In this document: positions 32,303 to 42,729 of the stretch, piece by piece
Position numbering within the stretch: position 1 is the stretch's first letter
Layout: every line of letters starts with the position of its first letter
DNA from: Hippopus hippopus
Taxonomy: Eukaryota; Mollusca; Bivalvia; Cardiida; Cardiidae
DNA: 64,000 bases
Assembly (NCBI GenBank): GCA_946811185.2
Contig: OX328112.1
Span: 12,053,215-12,117,214 of the forward strand
Direction of reading: 5' to 3'
Translations under genes and position numbers: made by a program
The notes under the pieces: generated by a model
Seen by the model: only the letters and a program-made list of their open reading frames with translations
What the model was told of the DNA's origin: nothing
Databases searched by the model: none

Positions 32303-32590
32303 GATTGATCGTATGGTGTTTAACGTCGTTTTCAACATAATGTCAGTTATATCGCGGCGGCCAGTGCACCTATCCACTCTTGGAGTTTCTTTTACCGGTA
32401 CTCCGCACAATTTTCTTTCCAAGCCACTGGCTGCTTTCCCACATAACCATCATCGAAACAACGATCAGTGGTGAGAGAGGAATGAATCCTTTCGCAATGA
32501 CTATCATCAATCCTCGGAGAGAATTTGGCCGAGCCGGGGATCGAGCCCACGACGCCCTGTTCTCAAGTCCTGTACACTGTACTGACTACA
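32303..32590 (-). mobile_element. tRNA-derived SINE, family A
   Basis: Tail block TGATCGTATGGTGTTTAACG TCGTTTTCAACATAATG and GTTATATCGCGGCGGCCAGT at the left; tRNA-like head (GAGCCGGGGATCGAGCCC, minus strand) at the right. The A-box end is truncated after TCCTGTACACTGTACTGAC. Confidence 0.85.
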
Positions 32591-32714
32591 AGTTTGTGGA
32601 AGATACTTTTAAAAAAAAATCTGTCTAAAATACAGCTCATCAAAATTAAAACAAGGTTTGAAGCAGGAATGCATGTCAAAATATTTTGGAAAAGGGAGAA
32701 GTTGACGAGAAATT

Positions 32715-32950
32715 GAGACCAGGCAGCCCCAATAACTGAGGTGGAAGAGGATGAGACAAGTGAACGTCAAATCTCGGGTCACTTGAGGGTGTGGGTTTGA
32801 GCCCCACGGTTGGCCTCGAAAATTACTCAAAAGTCTTCCGGATGAGAAGTTAAACCGAGGCGTAACTTAGGACGAGTTTGGTCCTGTGTCTTGCATTATA
32901 ACATGACTGACAGTCTTCGGTCGCGACGATAAACAAAGAGAAAAATCAGC
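32715..32950 (+). mobile_element. tRNA-derived SINE, family C, diverged
   Basis: GTGGGTTTGAGCCCCACGG (B-box), GGATGAGAAGTTAAACCGA, CGTAACTTAGGACGAGTTTG, GTCCTGTGTCTTGCATTA; the A-box region is degraded. Confidence 0.65.
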
Positions 32951-33167
32951 CAACTGTATTGAAATATTAGAAGCCTTGTTCTGTTTGTTTGCATTTAAAA
33001 GTCTCTGCAAGGCGACTTGGCTGTATTTTTCTGGCTTGTCACATTTCCTATACGTTACTACTTGCTCACCGTAACAACTGCCGAGAACTGACCACGCAAC
33101 AATGTTTTAGTTAACCGAAGAAATTTTCCAAACTATTTTCAATATTGTATAAGATAATATTTCCTAT

Positions 33168-33418
33168 GAACCATGCTCTGGCAAAAGGGGGCTTAATGCA
33201 TTTCCGTGATACATAACACCAAGCAAGTCATCACATACTTATGAATCCATAAAATCAACTTTTTTCAACAACCAACCATATTATGAGATAGATCGGTCCT
33301 TAGACATGCAGAAAATTAACCAATAGCGAACAGTTTCGGCGCAGGTCAGCCTGCGCAGGCTGACCTGGGTCGATACTTTTCGCAGATGCATTAAGCCCCC
33401 TTTTCACAGAGCATGCTT
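33168..33418. mobile_element. H3 hairpin MITE, near full length
   Basis: AACCATGCTCTGGCAAAAGG to CCTTTTCACAGAGCATGCTT. The central dyad is shortened to GGTCAGCCTGCGCAGGCTGA CC, and the outer ends are intact. Confidence 0.85.
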
Positions 33419-33604
33419 CAATTGTATAATATTACAACAGTGACGTAAGAAGTTTGTATTTCATAAGTTCATGCGAATCTGAGCAGTTTAAGAGTCGTGT
33501 TTCGTGCAAATATCAAAATATGAATATAATATTCTGCAATATGCGCGACCTTTCCTTTTCTGGTGATAACGCATGTATACATGCGTCGTGTTTTTTTTCT
33601 TAAC

Positions 33605-33800
33605 TTTTATCCGTTAACCGCATATCACTGCGCTTTCAGGGGACAGCGTAGATTAAGATCAGACTGCACAGAACGTGCAGTCTGATCTTGGATCTACACT
33701 GTCCGACTGGAAAAGTAGACATTTTTCTTGCAAAAAATAAACTCTGAAAACGCTATAATTTTTTTTACTATTGTTTTGAAAATCTGACTAAAGTCGAAAC
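33605..33800. mobile_element. H2 hairpin MITE
   Basis: GGGGACAGCGTAGATTAAGA, TCAGACTGCACAGAACGTGC, AGTCTGATCTTGGATCTACA and CTGTCCG. Confidence 0.8.
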
Positions 33801-33887
33801 TTGCTGAATTTTTTGCCTGTCAAAAGACCGTTCTACATTATGATTCGAATAGTTTTAAACAAAATAGATTAATGTTGTGCAACCATT

Positions 33888-34095
33888 TATTTGTTTCTTT
33901 TTTGTATGGCGCTTAACAATCTTTTCAACATTGTTTTAGTTATGTCGCGGTGACTAAATGTAGTGCACATATCCAAGCTGAAGTTACTTTTACCGGTACC
34001 TCGCACAATATTCTTGTCAAGCCACTGGCTGTTTTCCCACTTAGCCATAGTCGAAAAAGTTACCAGTGGTGTGACAGGAATGAAAATTGCATGGC
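33888..34095 (-). mobile_element. SINE family A, headless
   Basis: TTTGTATGGCGCTTAACAAT CTTTTCAACATTG, GTTATGTCGCGGTGAC and CACTGGCTGTTTTCCCAC match the body. The tRNA head is missing; an H3 end (ATACATTAAACCCCCCTTTC) follows directly. Confidence 0.7.
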
Positions 34096-34143
34096 GAAGA
34101 TACATTAAACCCCCCTTTCAAAGAGTATTGCTCAATATAAATG

Positions 34144-34145
34144 AG

Positions 34146-34179
<34 letters not shown>

Positions 34180-34290
34180 GAATGAATGAATGAATGAATG
34201 AATGAATGAATGAATGAATGAATGTTTGATTGATTGATTGATTGAATGAATGATTGATTGACCAACTGACTGATTGACTGATTGATGTTT
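34144..34290. repeat. Microsatellite (GATT)n(GAAT)n
   Basis: Blocks of GATT, then GAAT, then GATT/GACT again. Minus-strand ORFs rich in Ile/His/Ser and Asn/Gln/Ser are repeat readthrough. Confidence 0.95.
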
Positions 34291-34494
34291 TACGCCGCTT
34301 TCAATACGATTCAAGTCATATCACTGTATGTCCCGGGTTTCACCACTGCCACTTCCACCAACAACCCGGTAATAACAATGATTTACAAAATTACTATGTG
34401 GAACTAATGGCAATGCGTAAAACTTATTGAATATTCTTGTCATAAGGTTTGTAAAGTACATGAAAATAAAACATTTTTTTATGTTTTACTGTGG

Positions 34495-35030
34495 ATTACA
34501 ACAAGCCAGTCTGCAGACTGACAAGGGAGGACGTTTCCGGGGGGGGGGGGGGGGGGGGGGGGGGTTTATTGTGACATCCAAGCAAAATATCTAAACAAAA
34601 GTCTGACAGTGTAAATGTAAGATCAGCAAGCATGGTGTTTGCTGATTTTGATTTACTCTTTCTGCGAGAGCAATTTAATTTGTCCTGGGTAATGGAAAGT
34701 GTAACTGTGACATGAAAATTCTAGTATTTTTCGAAAAACACCATTTTTAATAATAATCGTCTACCAGACGACAAAATTTTAGACTGGTTTTAATGAAAGG
34801 CACTTGCGGATGTCAAACTAAATTCGACTCAAATGATCTCTTAATTTAAGAAAGTAAAACATAGTAGGAAAAGGAGAAAATGTTAGTTACTGCCATTATT
34901 TTCTTCTTCTCCCACGATGCTTTCCAAAGCCATTTCCAATGGAACGTTTAACATTTCACCTCATGATAAATATCAAACTTGTTCAACTTGAAAGCATTTG
35001 CAACTGACAAAGCTGTTGTAGACGACAAAT
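34495..35030. repeat. Duplicated segment with a 26-G run
   Basis: Partner of 30470-31330. An uninterrupted G run spans 34539-34564. It lacks the H4 insertion and contains a mutated H1 (34855-34990). Confidence 0.8.
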
Positions 35031-35039
35031 TAAATCCAA

Positions 35040-35170
35040 TTCAAATTATGAGTGATTTCTCAAAGGGTAGAAAACATTGTGGAAAAAGGAGCAAATGCTG
35101 GTAACCAGCATTTTCTCCTTTTTCCACGATGTTTTCAAAACCATTTTTTCCTCAGATTCGGAAAACGCGT
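35040..35170. mobile_element. H1 hairpin MITE
   Basis: GGGTAGAAAACATTGTGGAA, AAAGGAGCAAATGCTGGTAA CCAGCATTTTCTCC and TTTTTCCACGATGTTTTC. Confidence 0.85.
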
Positions 35171-35174
35171 CAAA

Positions 35175-35995
35175 TTGTTTAATGAAGCGCAAAATTGTTC
35201 AGGAGTTCAATTTAGATTAATATCAGATTGCAATGAACGTGCAGCATTGTCTTTGTGCCACGATGCTTTATGACATGGTTTAGCAGTTTTGAAACAGTTA
35301 CAATCGGTAGCATTTTTCTGTTGATTTTGTTTAGTTGGCGCGAGAGTGATAGACCTAAATAGCTAAGAGCTTTCTCAATTTCTGCAAAAAAAAATGCAGC
35401 ATGACATTTGCATGACCAATGTTGGGCGTGTAATTAATACATAACTCACTCGGGCTAGCACTATTATATAACAAAAACATAAACCTCCAAAAGGAAGGAA
35501 AACCTCCGAGCTATAAACAACATTTCGGACCATACACAGCTTGAACGTGAAAATTAAAAGCGAGAATAGCTATAAAAGACTGACCTGATGTGACCTATCC
35601 GTAATAAACACAAATTAACATGAATTAATACAATTGTTTTTACACCATAAACGTTAGAAAACACTTTTTGCCAACCATGTAAAACATAAAACTGAAACGA
35701 GAGAGTTTCTCTCCCCCCATAGCACCTGTTTTTCGCTTGTAATACGACTAAATGTCACAGTTTATAGACTTGTTCAATGAACGTGTATATTTCTACGCGA
35801 GTTGTTACTTGTCGACAACCAGGCTCTACTCCTTGCTATTCTGGGTGCCTTTATCAAGCACTATTGTATCTTTTACTAAAGACATCATTCAGAAAATTAA
35901 AGGCTGAAATTAATGTTCAAGTAATCGTTACGAAATATACCATTTTCAATCACTCTACCCGTCAAATCTTGCATGCCAAAAAAAGTATTGCATGA
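35175..35995. other. No recognised feature
   Basis: About 0.8 kb without repeat matches or a credible ORF (the longest, 72 codons, is unremarkable). Confidence 0.45.
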
Positions 35996-36004
35996 CGGTG
36001 GTAT

Positions 36005-36215
36005 TCAGACAGAACAACAAAATTTTACGATCTTCCAAATTCAAAGCTGTTGCAGACGACAAATTAATTGTGGCTCATTTGATGAAACCTGACTCTAAAA
36101 GAGTTTTAGGGAAAAGGAGAAAATGCTAGTTACCACAAACTTTTCCCACAGTGTTTTCAAAGGGCATCTTCCCCAGGGTCGTTTAAACTCGGAAATGGGT
36201 GGTTAAGTGTTAAAT
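36005..36215. mobile_element. H1, second stem arm deleted
   Basis: AACAACAAAATTTTACGATC, GGGAAAAGGAGAAAATGCTA, then TTTTCCCACAGTGTTTTC and TCGTTTAAACTCGG. Confidence 0.65.
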
Positions 36216-36229
36216 CTATATCACCCTTC

Positions 36230-36655
36230 ACTCGTCACAACTCGGCCGATTCCGTACCTACATCTAACCTCGTCCGTATAACGGTCGTTTCCATTTGAAC
36301 TGCCAATCACGCGATCTTATACATAGCGGCGCCACTGTGAGTCGTTTAGCAGCGACATAAACAACCTCGATGAAGTTATTCACATCTATCTACCTGTCGG
36401 TGAAAACCCTAATCGGAACTGATAAACCACGTTAAAAAATGAATGTACGAACTGTTTGTCAACTGAAATATAGTTAGAAAGATTTCTATAGAAAACTGAG
36501 ACTCAAGTTTTCTTTTTTTAACAGGAGCTTTACAATTTTCAGAACGGTAAACCGGTGTATTTCCGGCGATGAAATGTACCGTTTAGGTGTATATCAATCC
36601 ACCAGATACAGCCGAGGGATTTGATGGCTCAAGTATGCCGAATGTATCACCCTCA
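36230..36655. mobile_element. Solo arm of the fold-back family
   Basis: CTCGGCCGATTCCGTACCTA, CATCTAACCTCG, TATTCACATCTATC, AACTGTTTGTCAAC, GGTAAACCGGTGTATTTCCG GC and GATACAGCCGAGGGATTTGA match the arms at 25140-26215. Confidence 0.8.
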
Positions 36656-36857
36656 TTACAATGTCAGTATGTACTGTGCTTGGTTCCGATGATTGTGTAA
36701 ATATGTAGCATTGAGTATAACTCTGAAGGGAGATATTAAGATGGGAGATTCCTAATATAGAGTTCTTGTTTTCTTACTATTTTTCATAAGCTTCTGATCT
36801 ATATGATTCACAGTATACAATGTATATTGCATAACTCAAATTTCTCAAAGGGTCTTG

Positions 36858-37080
36858 TCTGGCTTAGTATTTAAGTAATGGGAATTGAAGCCTGTAGGTC
36901 CCAGGTTCGATCTTCATTCGAAGCGCTGTATGAGAGTATGGGAGTTTCCTTGAGCAAGACACTGAAGAGCCCCAGCATAGTACCTAGCAAAACCCAGGAC
37001 GTACTTGAACAAGTTGGCTGCCGCCGTAATATGAATAAGATAATGCTGAAAGCGGCGTAGAACACCATTTAATCAATCTT
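36858..37080 (+). mobile_element. tRNA-derived SINE, family D (tentative)
   Basis: TTAAGTAATGGGAATTGAAG and CCAGGTTCGATC (B-box like), a body of about 150 bp, and an end AAGCGGCGTAGAACACC, followed by ATTTAATCAATC. Single copy in the window, so the call rests on the promoter-like words only. Confidence 0.45.
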
Positions 37081-37177
37081 TTAACTTCAATTTCTCTTGT
37101 TGTCGAAATGATCTATCGTGTATCATGTCATCTGTTATTCATAATTTCACAAGAGTGTTGTCAGAAGTTTTGATTTT

Positions 37178-37438
37178 TAGCCATGCTATGGCAAAAGGGG
37201 GCTTAATACATCCCCCATAATGCATGATACCAAGCGAGACATCACCTAATAAGGGATCCCTAACATCTATCTTGTCTAGCAAATGACTGAATCATGAGTT
37301 AGACTGGTCCTTGAACATTCAAAATGTTGATCTACATCAAAAAGTTTCGGCCCAGATCAGCCTGCGCGGACTGCGCAGGCTGACCTGGGTCGATACTTTT
37401 TGCAGATGCATTAAGACCCCTTTTCACAGAGTATAATT
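37178..37438. mobile_element. H3 hairpin MITE, near full length
   Basis: GCCATGCTATGGCAAAAGGG to CCCCTTTTCACAGAGTATAA; stem CGGCCCAGATCAGCCTGCGC / GCGCAGGCTGACCTGGGTCG. Confidence 0.85.
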
Positions 37439-37471
37439 ATTATATTTAGACTGGAGACTTTAGACAACAAC

Positions 37472-38072
37472 AATGCTCTGTGACAAAGGGTTTAAAGGCA
37501 TCTACAAAAGTAGCTACCATGGTCAGCCTGCACAGTTCGCGCATGCTGATGAGGATCGAAACTTTTGGCTATTGGTCAATTTTCTGCACGTCAAACGTTG
37601 TCTGCGCATGTCATATTCTTCGAAGATTCGACCTGTCTGCTATGACGTATCACCGATCCCATATACCAGGGAAAAGAAGGGCTTATACCGAAGCTATTAC
37701 CCAAGCCTGTAGGGGCTGTTTTAATAAACGGCCGGTACATAGGTTACATGCTAGCTGATCATAGCTGAATGAATCGCACCAGGTAGCGTTTTATTGAGTA
37801 AACGTTTATTTCATTTTGAAATTCAAAGTAACGGTTTTCGTTGTGAAAAGTAGTCCGGTTCTGTACCCAGAATGCCCAAATTAGATAGATGTGTATTTGT
37901 AGAATGCCATCAAGCGGGAGATAATGGACGTCAAAGGATCAGTGTATCTCATGATTCAGTTGATTGTTGAACAAAATGGATTTTACGGATCCATAATTAT
38001 GTGATGACTTGCTCGGTATCGTGCATCACGGAGATGCATTACAAAGCCCCTTTTTAACAGAGCATAGCTCAT
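37472..38072. mobile_element. H3 element split by an hAT-like MITE
   Basis: Left part to 37595 (GCTCTGTGACAAAGGGTTTA, GGTCAGCCTGCACAG, TTGGTCAATTTTCTGCACGT C), right part from 37928 (GTCAAAGGATCAGTGTATCT C, CATAATTATGTGATGACTTG, AACAGAGCATAGCTC). Confidence 0.85.
37588..37935. mobile_element. hAT-like MITE with 8-bp TSD (ACGTCAAA)
   Basis: Element 37596-37927 (332 bp) between ACGTCAAA repeats. It starts CGTTGTCTGC and ends GAGATAATGG. The inverted copy at 62536-62868 (333 bp) has its own 8-bp TSD, TCTATATT. The terminal inverted repeats are weak. An 8-bp TSD is the hAT hallmark; the assignment is inference. Confidence 0.85.
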
Positions 38073-38079
38073 TTCTAGC

Positions 38080-38450
38080 TTGTATAACAACGCAAAATCA
38101 ACACAGACAATAAAAATATGGGAGTGAAGTTGAAGGAAATATAGCTGTTATGTTCACCGAGACTTTTTGGAGATAAGCCTATCAGGCTTTGTTATATGGC
38201 CGGACTAATTGGGGATGGCACACGAAGTGAGGGGAAATAAAATACGGCCTGACGCCTGGGAAACAAAAGGTGAAATGCTGATAAAACGTTACAGTTAGCT
38301 GTACAGGCGTGCTGCGTTACTGTGGCAGTAATTTTTACCCTTGTACCGAACAAATCATGTGTTTTAAAGACCCTAACAAAGTAGGCTTTCGAAGACTTTG
38401 TGGGGAAAAGGTGAAAAGACTGGTTGCAAGCATGTCTACTGTAAATAATA
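38080..38450. other. No recognised feature
   Basis: GTTTTAAAGACCC ... GGCTTTCGAAGACTTTGTGG GGAAAAGGTGAAAA at 38360-38415 is a worn H1 half; otherwise nothing. Confidence 0.4.
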
Positions 38451-38451
38451 C

Positions 38452-38640
38452 AATTGGTCGGTCGGTCTGTCGGTTGGTCGGTTGGTTAGTCGGTTAGTTG
38501 GTCGGTCTGTCGGTCGGTTGGTTGGTTGATTGGCTGGCTAAACGGTTGGTTGATTGATATTGTTGGTGAGTCGGTTGGTTGATTGATTGATTGATTGATT
38601 GATTCATTCATTCATTCATTCATTCATTCATTTATATTTA
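38452..38640. repeat. Microsatellite (GGTC/GGTT)n(GATT)n(CATT)n
   Basis: Three tetranucleotide blocks in series. Confidence 0.95.
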
Positions 38641-38749
38641 CGCCACTTTCAACATTATTTCAGTCACATCACATATTCACGTATATTCTGGGTTTCACCA
38701 GTGCTACACAAAAACAAGGAAAGCAAGATATTACGTTGTAAAAGAAAAA

Positions 38750-38830
38750 GAAAAAACATTGTGGGAAAAGGAACAATCGCTTGTTACAAGCAATTGCTCG
38801 TTTTCCCACAATGTTTGTTTTTTTTCTCTC
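38750..38830. mobile_element. H1 core hairpin, variant loop
   Basis: AACATTGTGGGAAAAGGAAC AATCGCTTG and CAAGCAATTGCTCGTTTTCC CACAATGTT; the stem is near perfect but the inner 12 bp differ from other copies. Confidence 0.8.
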
Positions 38831-39024
38831 CCTTTTTTTTTTGCAAATCTAGGAACTGCCGGGAGATAGGTTTCGTTTCTGTACAATTATGCTTTATGTT
38901 CTGGGCGGTTTTCGGTAGACTGCATTTTTCCAGACAAGGAATACGCAAATTAATGCCAAGGATACATAAGCATACTAATTACAAGCACGAAGTGACTAAG
39001 CTACTGTTCGAAACAAAATGGACC

Positions 39025-39145
39025 CTTTCAGTGCCATAGACCAAAAAAGGGCTTCTGCAGACGGCATAGATAAGATCAGACTGCACAGAACGTGCAGTCT
39101 GATCTTAATCTATGCCGTCCGCTTGTTTGCTAAAGCCCTTACGGT
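39025..39145. mobile_element. H2 hairpin MITE
   Basis: ACGGCATAGATAAGATCAGA, CTGCACAGAACGTGCAG and TCTGATCTTAATCTATGCCG TC; a near-perfect hairpin in which the outer arms differ from the family but pair with each other. Confidence 0.8.
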
Positions 39146-39204
39146 AATTATCTTTATGGGTCTCTGTGGCCTGTATTTTCAGAGGTCGAAAAAGGTAGGG
39201 TCTA

Positions 39205-39250
39205 CATGAACCATGCTCTGTGAGAAGGGGGTTTAATGCATCTGTACAGG
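39205..39250. mobile_element. H3 end fragment
   Basis: TGAACCATGCTCTGTGAGAA, GGGGGTTTAATGCATCTG. Confidence 0.6.
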
Positions 39251-39394
39251 AAGTATTGACGCGACCGACACCGTCGACGCCGCCATCGGGAATCGAATCG
39301 AAAAATTCCAGTACAAAAATCTCACGCCAACATCACTAAGCCAGGTGGAATACCTAACACATCCGAGGATTTTTTTTTTTTGAAAAGCACGTTC

Positions 39395-39550
39395 TCGCCC
39401 CTGATGCATGTATGAAAAGTAGTCAATGGCTTGGAAAAAATGTAGCGTTGCTGGTGTGAGAAAAGCCAGGATACACACGCATAAGTGCAAAGACCGCCAT
39501 GTTATGACCTGAGCTGTTAAAACGGCCGCTTAAACTCCAATACAAATAAA
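39395..39550 (+). mobile_element. SINE family B body fragment
   Basis: CCTGATGCATGTATGAAAAG TAGTCAATGGC, GACCGCCATGTTATGACCTG and TTAAAACGGCCGCTTAAACT CC; no tRNA head. Confidence 0.7.
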
Positions 39551-39814
39551 GTGATTAACAAGTCTCTAAAGCAAGAGGAAGGAAGGAAAGAAAAAAAGCC
39601 GATTAGCTAGACGGGTATGAAACATTGTATATTAAGTTGTCACTAATAATAGGACAATTAACAACCCCTTTTTTAGCTGTCACTCAACTCATTTTGTCGA
39701 ATAAAGAATCCCAATAAATTTTTCTAAAGACGTTTATGGTCGTATAAAAAAGGATCATATTTTATACCCTTATTTTTCAGAAAATTGTGAGGTGATGTTT
39801 AACAGTAAGTTAAA

Positions 39815-40140
39815 CCTCAGGCTGCCAAGCGCAACTAGAAGACCTTTTGCGGACAGCGTAGATCAAGATCAGGCTGCACAGAACGTGCAGTCTGATCTTA
39901 GATCTACACTGTCTGATAAGGAGGTATTTTTGCCCCAGAAAGTAACTCAGAAATAGCAAAATTTGGATTTTAATGTCAGCTTGAAAGTTTTTTTTTTTTA
40001 ACACACTTAGCAGTGTATTGTTGATTGTTTTACTACCAATAGTAACTTAAATATATTTTACGAACTGTGTAGATCAAGATCAGACTGAACAAAACGTGCA
40101 GTCTGATCTTGGATCTGCACTATCCACCATCCTATACTTC
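39815..40140. mobile_element. Two H2 copies in tandem
   Basis: 39815-40005 (GGACAGCGTAGATCAAGATC AGGCTGCAC...) is near full length. 40060-40135 (GTAGATCAAGATCAGACTGA ACAAAACGTGCAG) is the core only. Confidence 0.8.
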
Positions 40141-40279
40141 TCTAATTTTAATCAAAGTAACCATCAATTACAGAGGAATCGACTGTCAGAGTTCGAAAAA
40201 ATTTAGTTAATTTTGTTGGTAGCAAATGTAGTCAACTGCTAAATGAATAAAATCTTTACTAGATAACAAAATTTTTAAC

Positions 40280-40850
40280 AAACTAACTGACTGACTGACT
40301 GACTGACTGACTGACCGACCGACCGACCGACCGACCGACTAACTAACTACTTGACTGACTGACTGACTGACTGACTGACTGACTGACTGACTGACTGACT
40401 GACTGACTGACCGACCGACCGACCGACCGACCGACTAACTAACTACTTGACTGACTGACTGACCGACCGACCGACTAACTAACTAACTACTTGACTGACT
40501 GACTGAATGACCGACCGACCGACTAACTAACTAACTAACTACTTGACTGACTGACTGACTGACTGACTGACTGACTGACTGACTGACCGACTGACTGGCC
40601 AACCAACCAACAAACCAACTAACCAACCAACTAACTAACAAACTAACTAACCAAGCAACCAAGCAACCAACCAACCAACTAGCTAACTAACTAATTAACT
40701 AACTAACCAACCAACTAACTAACTAACTAATAACTAACTGACTGACTGACCGACCGACCAACCGACCTACCCACGGACTGACTAGCTGACTTACTAATTA
40801 CCGAATTAACTAACCAACTACATGTCGAAACAAACTAACCCACTAACTAT
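40280..40850. repeat. Compound tetranucleotide array (GACT/GACC/AACT/AACC)n
   Basis: About 0.55 kb. The higher-order block GACC-array, AACTAACTACTT, GACT-array repeats at least four times (around 40310, 40430, 40470, 40515) before drifting into AACC/AACT. Confidence 0.95.
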
Positions 40851-41039
40851 TTTACACAGCTTGGCATACCGTTTTTAATAAAAAAGAAATACGTACTTCT
40901 GTATTAGGATATCATATTTTTCGTACGCACGGTGAGTACTTTGACAAGACGCTGTAAGTGTTTTCACCATAAAACAAGCATAAACTATCAATAGAGTAGT
41001 TATGGCAGATTTATAATAAGTGGGCTGTAAAATCATCAA

Positions 41040-41130
41040 CACCACAAAACCCTTCACCAAACAATCTCGTGTTTTAACGACCCTGAGGAAGAAGCCTTTA
41101 GAAAACATTGCGGAAAAGGGAGACAATTCT
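41040..41130. mobile_element. H1 left half
   Basis: CCCTTCACCAAACAATCTCG, TGTTTTAACGACCCTGAGGA AGAAGCCTTTAGAAAACATT GCGG. Confidence 0.7.
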
Positions 41131-41264
41131 AGTAACGTTTTGAGACAACAGCAGAAGAAAAACAGTTGGTGCGATTTGAAGACCGATAAATTTCAAATAT
41201 CTGACAAAATCAGACAGTGTAGGACCACAATTACGTTGCATGGCGTATACCGCTCGTCAAGTAT

Positions 41265-41495
41265 TTTCAATCCTTTACCTGAAAGATTGAATTTTAGATT
41301 TGACCAGTTTGACAGCATTTGTAGACGACTTTTAAAATATGGCAAACAGTGTTGGATTTGTCTTTGAAAAAGTAGAAAACATTGTGGGAAAAGGAGAAAA
41401 TGCTGGTTACCAGCATTTTCTTCTTTTCCCACAATGTTTTCGAAGGGCTTCTTTTTCGGTGTTTTCAAAAAATGGGGTTATTTGGTAAAGGGTAA
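41265..41495. mobile_element. H1 hairpin MITE
   Basis: AATCCTTTACCTGAAAGATT start; GAAAACATTGTGGGAAAAGG ... CTTTTCCCACAATGTTTTCG stem; end TTGGTAAAGGGTAAAG. Confidence 0.85.
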
Positions 41496-41498
41496 AGA

Positions 41499-41826
41499 TT
41501 GATTGATTGATTGATTGTATGGTGTTTAACGCCGTTTCCAATATTATTTCAGTTATTTCGCGGCGACCAGTGCACCTATCCATGCTTTCCTAGAATTTCT
41601 GTTCCCAGTACTCTGCAGTTTTTTTGTTTTTTTTTTTTTTTTTCCAAGCTACTGGCTGCTTTCCCACATGACCATCATCTAAACAATGATCAGCGGTGAG
41701 AAAGGAATGAATCCTGTCGCAATGACTATCATCAATCCTCGGAAAGAAATTGGCCGTCCCATAGATCGAGCTCTCGACTTCCTGTTCTCAAGTCCTGTAC
41801 GCTACCGACTGAGCTATCGGGGCTCG
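41499..41826 (-). mobile_element. tRNA-derived SINE, family A, most complete copy
   Basis: From the GATTGATT tail and GTATGGTGTTTAACGCCG block (left) through GTTATTTCGCGGCGACCAGT and the GCTACTGGCTGCTTTCCCAC block to the minus-strand head. There the A-box-like GATAGCTCAGTCGGTAGCG and a mutated B-box (GAGCTCGATCTATGGG) are seen. Confidence 0.9.
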
Positions 41827-42099
41827 ACGTCGGTGTCTTCAAATCATGGAATTGTTTGGTACAGGGTCAAGAGTTTATATTCGGAATTAATGTGGCGCAT
41901 GAACATTATATATTTCCTTTTCCCAGTTTCTTCACTATATCATTCACTTACTGACTGTCAAACCGACTGATTAACTGACTGATCGATCGATGCTCTAACT
42001 GACAGATCGATCATAATATTGATTGATTCGTTGTATCTATTTTTGCTGATCTTCTCTTAGTTTCTAAAGTTAGAATACCAATGACGGTCTGTACTGCCC

Positions 42100-42478
42100 G
42101 GACAAACCAGAAACCGACTAACCGACCGATCGACCGACCGATCAACCGGCCGAATGACTGACCCATAGACCAACCGACCGTTCGACCGACCGACCGTTAA
42201 ACAGACTGACCGCAAGATCAACCGACCGTGAGACCGACCGATCGTTAGACCGACCGACTGTTGAACCGACCGACCGTTATACCAACCGACCGTTACACCG
42301 ACCAACCGTTAAACAGACCGACAGTCAATCAGAACGACAGAACGAACAAATGACCGACCGTTAGACCGACCCATCGACCGACCGACCGACCGAATATTAG
42401 AACATCCGACCGAACTTTAGACCGACCTACCGTTAGACCGACCGACCGTTTGACCAATCTTTAGACCGATCGTTGGAA
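42100..42478. repeat. Degenerate (GACC)n microsatellite, target of the large element
   Basis: GACCGACCGTTAGACC-type units. The large element inserted at its right edge. The sequence resumes after 58358 with CCACTGACAAATTGAC and not with clean repeats. Confidence 0.85.
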
Positions 42479-42484
42479 GCTATC
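42479..42484. repeat. 6-bp target site duplication, left (GCTATC)
   Basis: Identical to 58353-58358. The next base out differs on both sides, so the duplication is exactly 6 bp. This length is the one reported for Polinton/Maverick integration. Confidence 0.9.
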
Positions 42485-42493
42485 AGTAGTAAA

Positions 42494-42548
42494 GGAGGAG
42501 AGCCTAGACAACTGCCCAGGCCAGGGGCAGTTGTCTAGGCTCTCCTCC
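42494..42548. repeat. Left terminal hairpin, perfect 24-bp stem, 7-nt loop
   Basis: Arms 42494-42517 and 42525-42548, loop AGGCCAG, beginning 9 nt from the element tip. Each arm contains GAGAGCCTAGACAACTGCCC or its inverse. Identical in structure at the other end (58289-58343). Confidence 0.95.
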
Positions 42549-42729
42549 CTGAGTGGGCTACATCACCACCCCTGAAAAAAATTTGTCCTAGTTTGCCCTC
42601 CTGAAAGAATTTGCATTTTTTATATTAGCTAGGTTCTCCTCCCCAAGTGGATTTTTTCTGCAGTTAAAGGCAAAGGGGCCGGCCAAAAATGACACATCTT
42701 TGAGTGCTCTATAGTGATCTGACAGGTCT

